This document shows positions 15,378 to 17,500 of a DNA stretch of 17,500 nt, one piece after another; position 1 is the stretch's first letter; every line of letters starts with the position of its first letter. A program made the translations under genes and the position numbers. Source of the DNA: Symbiodinium natans (Eukaryota; Sar; Dinophyceae; Suessiales; Symbiodiniaceae); contig CAJNDS010000852.1 in assembly GCA_905221605.1 (NCBI GenBank), forward strand, positions 1-17,500. The letters are read 5' to 3'. Under the pieces are notes generated by a model. It saw nothing but the letters and a program-made list of their open reading frames with translations. It was not told the DNA's origin and did no database searches.

Positions 15378-15440
15378 TCAGGGTTCGAGAGCTCCCAGGC
15401 ATGAAGCTGCCGAACCAAGCCGAGGTTTGAGGTTTAGGCT

Positions 15441-15645
15441 CCCTAAACCCTAAACCCTAAACCCTAAAAACCCTAAAACCCTAAAACCCTAAAACCCTAA
15501 AACCCTAAAACCCTAAAACCCTAAAACCCTCAAACCCTCAAACCCTCAAACCCTAAAACCCTAAAACCCTAAAACCCTAAAACCCTAAAACCCTAAAACC
15601 CTAAAACCCTGAAACCCTAAAGCCCTAAAACCCTAAACCCTAAAT
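15441..15645 (-). repeat. Array of 8-base CCCTAAAA units
   Basis: After three CCCTAAA units the period changes to eight bases: about 8 CCCTAAAA, 3 CCCTCAAA, about 7 CCCTAAAA, then mixed units. It is the largest block of the 8-base variant in the window. Confidence 0.95.
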
Positions 15646-15695
15646 CTATTCAGAGAGTGTTAGGGCAACTCTAAGCCCCTAAACCCTAACCCCTA

Positions 15696-16061
15696 TCACA
15701 GGATCCTCAGGATTCGTCGTGAGGGTTTGGGAGGTGTAGGATTTTGGGTGTTTAGGGTGCATACAGGGTCTAAGATACATGGGCCTAATTGGGTTATAAG
15801 TGTCGCCCCCATGATTCTCGCCCTACTGAACCACCCAAGATAAACCTACAAGTCGTTGCTGAGTTCCTAAGCCAACCGCTCCCAAGAAGTGTACACTTTC
15901 AGTTCTAGAAGTGATAACAATATCCCAAAAAGTGTCAAGAGTACTCATTCAGCTACTAAGTACAAGTAGGAGTTTAGGACTCAGTTGTGTTGGGGGTCTC
16001 AGGTTCCTGGCTGCTCAGATTTACCGCCTACGCCCAAGATCAGGCCGCAGTGGTCATCTCT
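15696..16061. other. Non-telomeric island
   Basis: About 366 bases with only isolated TTTAGGG-like words at the left. Its open frames show no features I can tie to a protein family. Confidence 0.5.
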
Positions 16062-16190
16062 TGGGGTTTAGGGTTTGGGGTTGTTTGGGGTTTAGGGTTT
16101 AGGGTTTAGGGTTTGGGGTTTGGGGTTTGGGGTTTAGGGCTCAGAGCTTGGGGTTTAGGGTTTACAGGGTTTAGGGTTCAGGATTTAGGA
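16062..16190 (+). repeat. TTTAGGG / TTTGGGG array
   Basis: About seventeen units with three adjacent TTTGGGG units and some degenerate ones at the right. Confidence 0.93.
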
Positions 16191-16281
16191 GCGCCCGGAG
16201 AATCCAGTCATGCCGTTTCGGAGGTTTAGGGGGTAAGCTGTTGTGAAGACGACAGTGCCAAGGCTTGTAAACTTACGCCGA

Positions 16282-16358
16282 AAACCCTAAACCCCAAACC
16301 CTAAACACCCAAACCCCAAACCCTCAAACCTTAAACCCTCAACCCTAAACCCTAAACC
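16282..16358 (-). repeat. CCCTAAA / CCCCAAA block
   Basis: About ten units with many variants (CCCCAAA, CACCCAAA, CCCTCAA). Opposed to the array at 16062. Confidence 0.9.
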
Positions 16359-17032
16359 GAGGATGGGAAATGACAAGCATGCCTTGCCTGCACTCTGTGC
16401 CCCTAAAACCCTACAACCCCAAAGCCGCCTTCCTAGCTCTGCCAGAAAAGCTTCAATATTCCTTAACCCTTATAGGGAAGATGATTCAGTTATCGTTGTG
16501 ATTACTAGTACTAACCTTGCCTTGAGGTTCTTCTCCTTTAGGCAATTTGAACTATCTGGGTTGTGTTGCCTACACCAGGGCCGGTGCTCCACCGGCGCAC
16601 TTGTAGACGCATTCGGAGAGGCAGGTCTGAGGTGATAGCAATGCGATGAGACGAGGCTTTTGCTAAGGGTTGCTATATGGGGCGGTAATATGGCCCCTTA
16701 CCTCCTTGAAAGGGTCCTGAAGTATGGGCAATGGGATTGTACAGGGTACATAAGGGGTAACTACCCTAAGGCTTTAAGGGGGCATTTGCGGATTTGAGGG
16801 CTTCACTTGGGGCCTCCAGTTCCCCAAAGGATTCGGGCTCAGGTTAAGGCACTTGGCTATTTTCTGAGGACTTCCAGGCCTGAAGGGGTGGCATTACGGA
16901 TCAAAAATAAGTCAGGTAGGTTTCGTCTTTACTATATAGGGGTCGGACTACTTACAAATAGTCTCCCTCTGGTTCCTATAACATTCTACAAGGATAACCA
17001 CCAAAACCCTGTTCCAATTGTTAAGATCCCGA
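16359..17032. other. Longest non-telomeric island of the right half
   Basis: Plus frames begin at 16363 (90 codons from ATG) and 16807 (a TTG start, running into the telomeric block). Neither shows a recognisable motif, and both have mixed composition. I do not call genes. 16640-16760 holds several GGGG/CCCC-containing words that could pair weakly. Confidence 0.45.
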
Positions 17033-17088
17033 TTTTAGGGTTTAGGATTGAGGGTTTACATGGGTTAGGGTTTACATGGGTTAGGGTC
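17033..17088 (+). repeat. Degenerate TTTAGGG block
   Basis: Includes a duplicated 14-base TTTACATGGGTTAG-like unit. Confidence 0.8.
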
Positions 17089-17302
17089 CTCTAGAGTTAC
17101 AAGGGTCGAGGGTCTGTGGGGTTGCGGGTGTAAGGCCCCTCAGCGACAGGGCTTTCGAGAGGTTCGGGCTCATAAAGAGTCTCCACGCTGTGGGTCTAGA
17201 GCTTTCATTGAGGCCTTGGGGCTTGCTGCACAGGGACTTCCCGGCCGACCACACATGAAAGCATTCCATTTTACCCCGCACTCCACACTTCTCAGCGCCC
17301 TA
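17089..17302. other. Non-telomeric island
   Basis: The minus strand is open from about 17281 to 17081 and contains MECFHVWSAGKSLCSKPQ. The frame has no clear start context or domain. It is left uncalled. Confidence 0.4.
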
Positions 17303-17352
17303 GACCCTAAACCCTAAAACCGAAACCCGAAACCCTATTCCCTAAACCCTAA
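17303..17352 (-). repeat. Degenerate CCCTAAA block
   Basis: About seven units with CCGAAA and CCCTATT variants; the last telomeric block in the window. Confidence 0.88.
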
Positions 17353-17476
17353 GCGCCCTGGTCCCTACAAATGTGGACAGAAGCGCAGCACATGTCGGTC
17401 AGCGTGGCGTCGCGGGAAACGAAATAGCGATGCTGTCGAGATCCGTGTTGCAGCTGGCAAAGCTGTCCGTACCTTG

Positions 17477-17500
17477 CTTGGAGGTTCATGGGACTTAGTA
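17477..17500 (+). repeat. Copy of the dispersed TACTTGGAGGTTCATGGGA motif
   Basis: CTTGGAGGTTCATGGGA is identical to 6107-6123, and the following bases also agree. It is cut by the window edge. Confidence 0.7.

Noticed and set aside
16363-17094. Plus-strand open frames of 90 and 95 codons
   Set aside because: No motif is recognisable; one needs a TTG start and runs into telomeric repeat. Not supportable as genes.

Overview
The window looks like eukaryotic nuclear DNA, probably from an alga or related protist, and subtelomeric or rich in interstitial telomeric sequence. The evidence is dozens of blocks of the 7-base unit CCCTAAA/TTTAGGG, at least one gene with an apparent GT-AG intron and an AATAAA poly(A) signal, microsatellites (CT, CA, TA), very long C tracts and low gene density. 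TTTAGGG telomeres occur in plants, many green algae and alveolates (dinoflagellates, chromerids, some apicomplexans), so the lineage cannot be fixed. A chromerid or dinoflagellate-like alga is a guess only.

Layout. (1) 1-3013 is ordinary gene-bearing DNA with two minus-strand genes. One is a probable two-exon gene (64-816) for a small acidic protein of unknown function. The other is an uninterrupted short-chain dehydrogenase/reductase (SDR) gene (2033-2839). Between them lies 1.2 kb without a convincing gene, holding a cluster of a 10-base GCGGACAT motif and a (CT)17 tract. (2) 3014-8100 is a mosaic: CCCTAAA blocks on one strand or the other alternate with 100-400 base non-telomeric islands. 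(3) 8100-10910 is a distinct block bounded by a perfect 28-bp inverted repeat beside TA tracts. Inside are a ~90-bp satellite built from telomere-like words and a 1-kb array of perfect 34-bp palindromes spaced every 52 bp, itself folded into larger palindromes. (4) 10911-12446 returns to the telomeric mosaic. (5) 12447-14100 holds an AT-rich island, a duplicated ~100-bp segment and a poly-C minisatellite with seven copies of a conserved core. (6) 14100-17500 is telomeric mosaic again.

Only the two left-hand genes are supported as coding. The long frames in the palindrome array, the C-rich region and the telomeric blocks are products of repeats. The most unusual content is the palindromic array and its possible boundaries, followed by the regular alternation of telomeric-repeat orientation. 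The SDR has lost the lysine of its YxxxK motif. No bacterial operon, CRISPR system, rRNA or tRNA was recognised.
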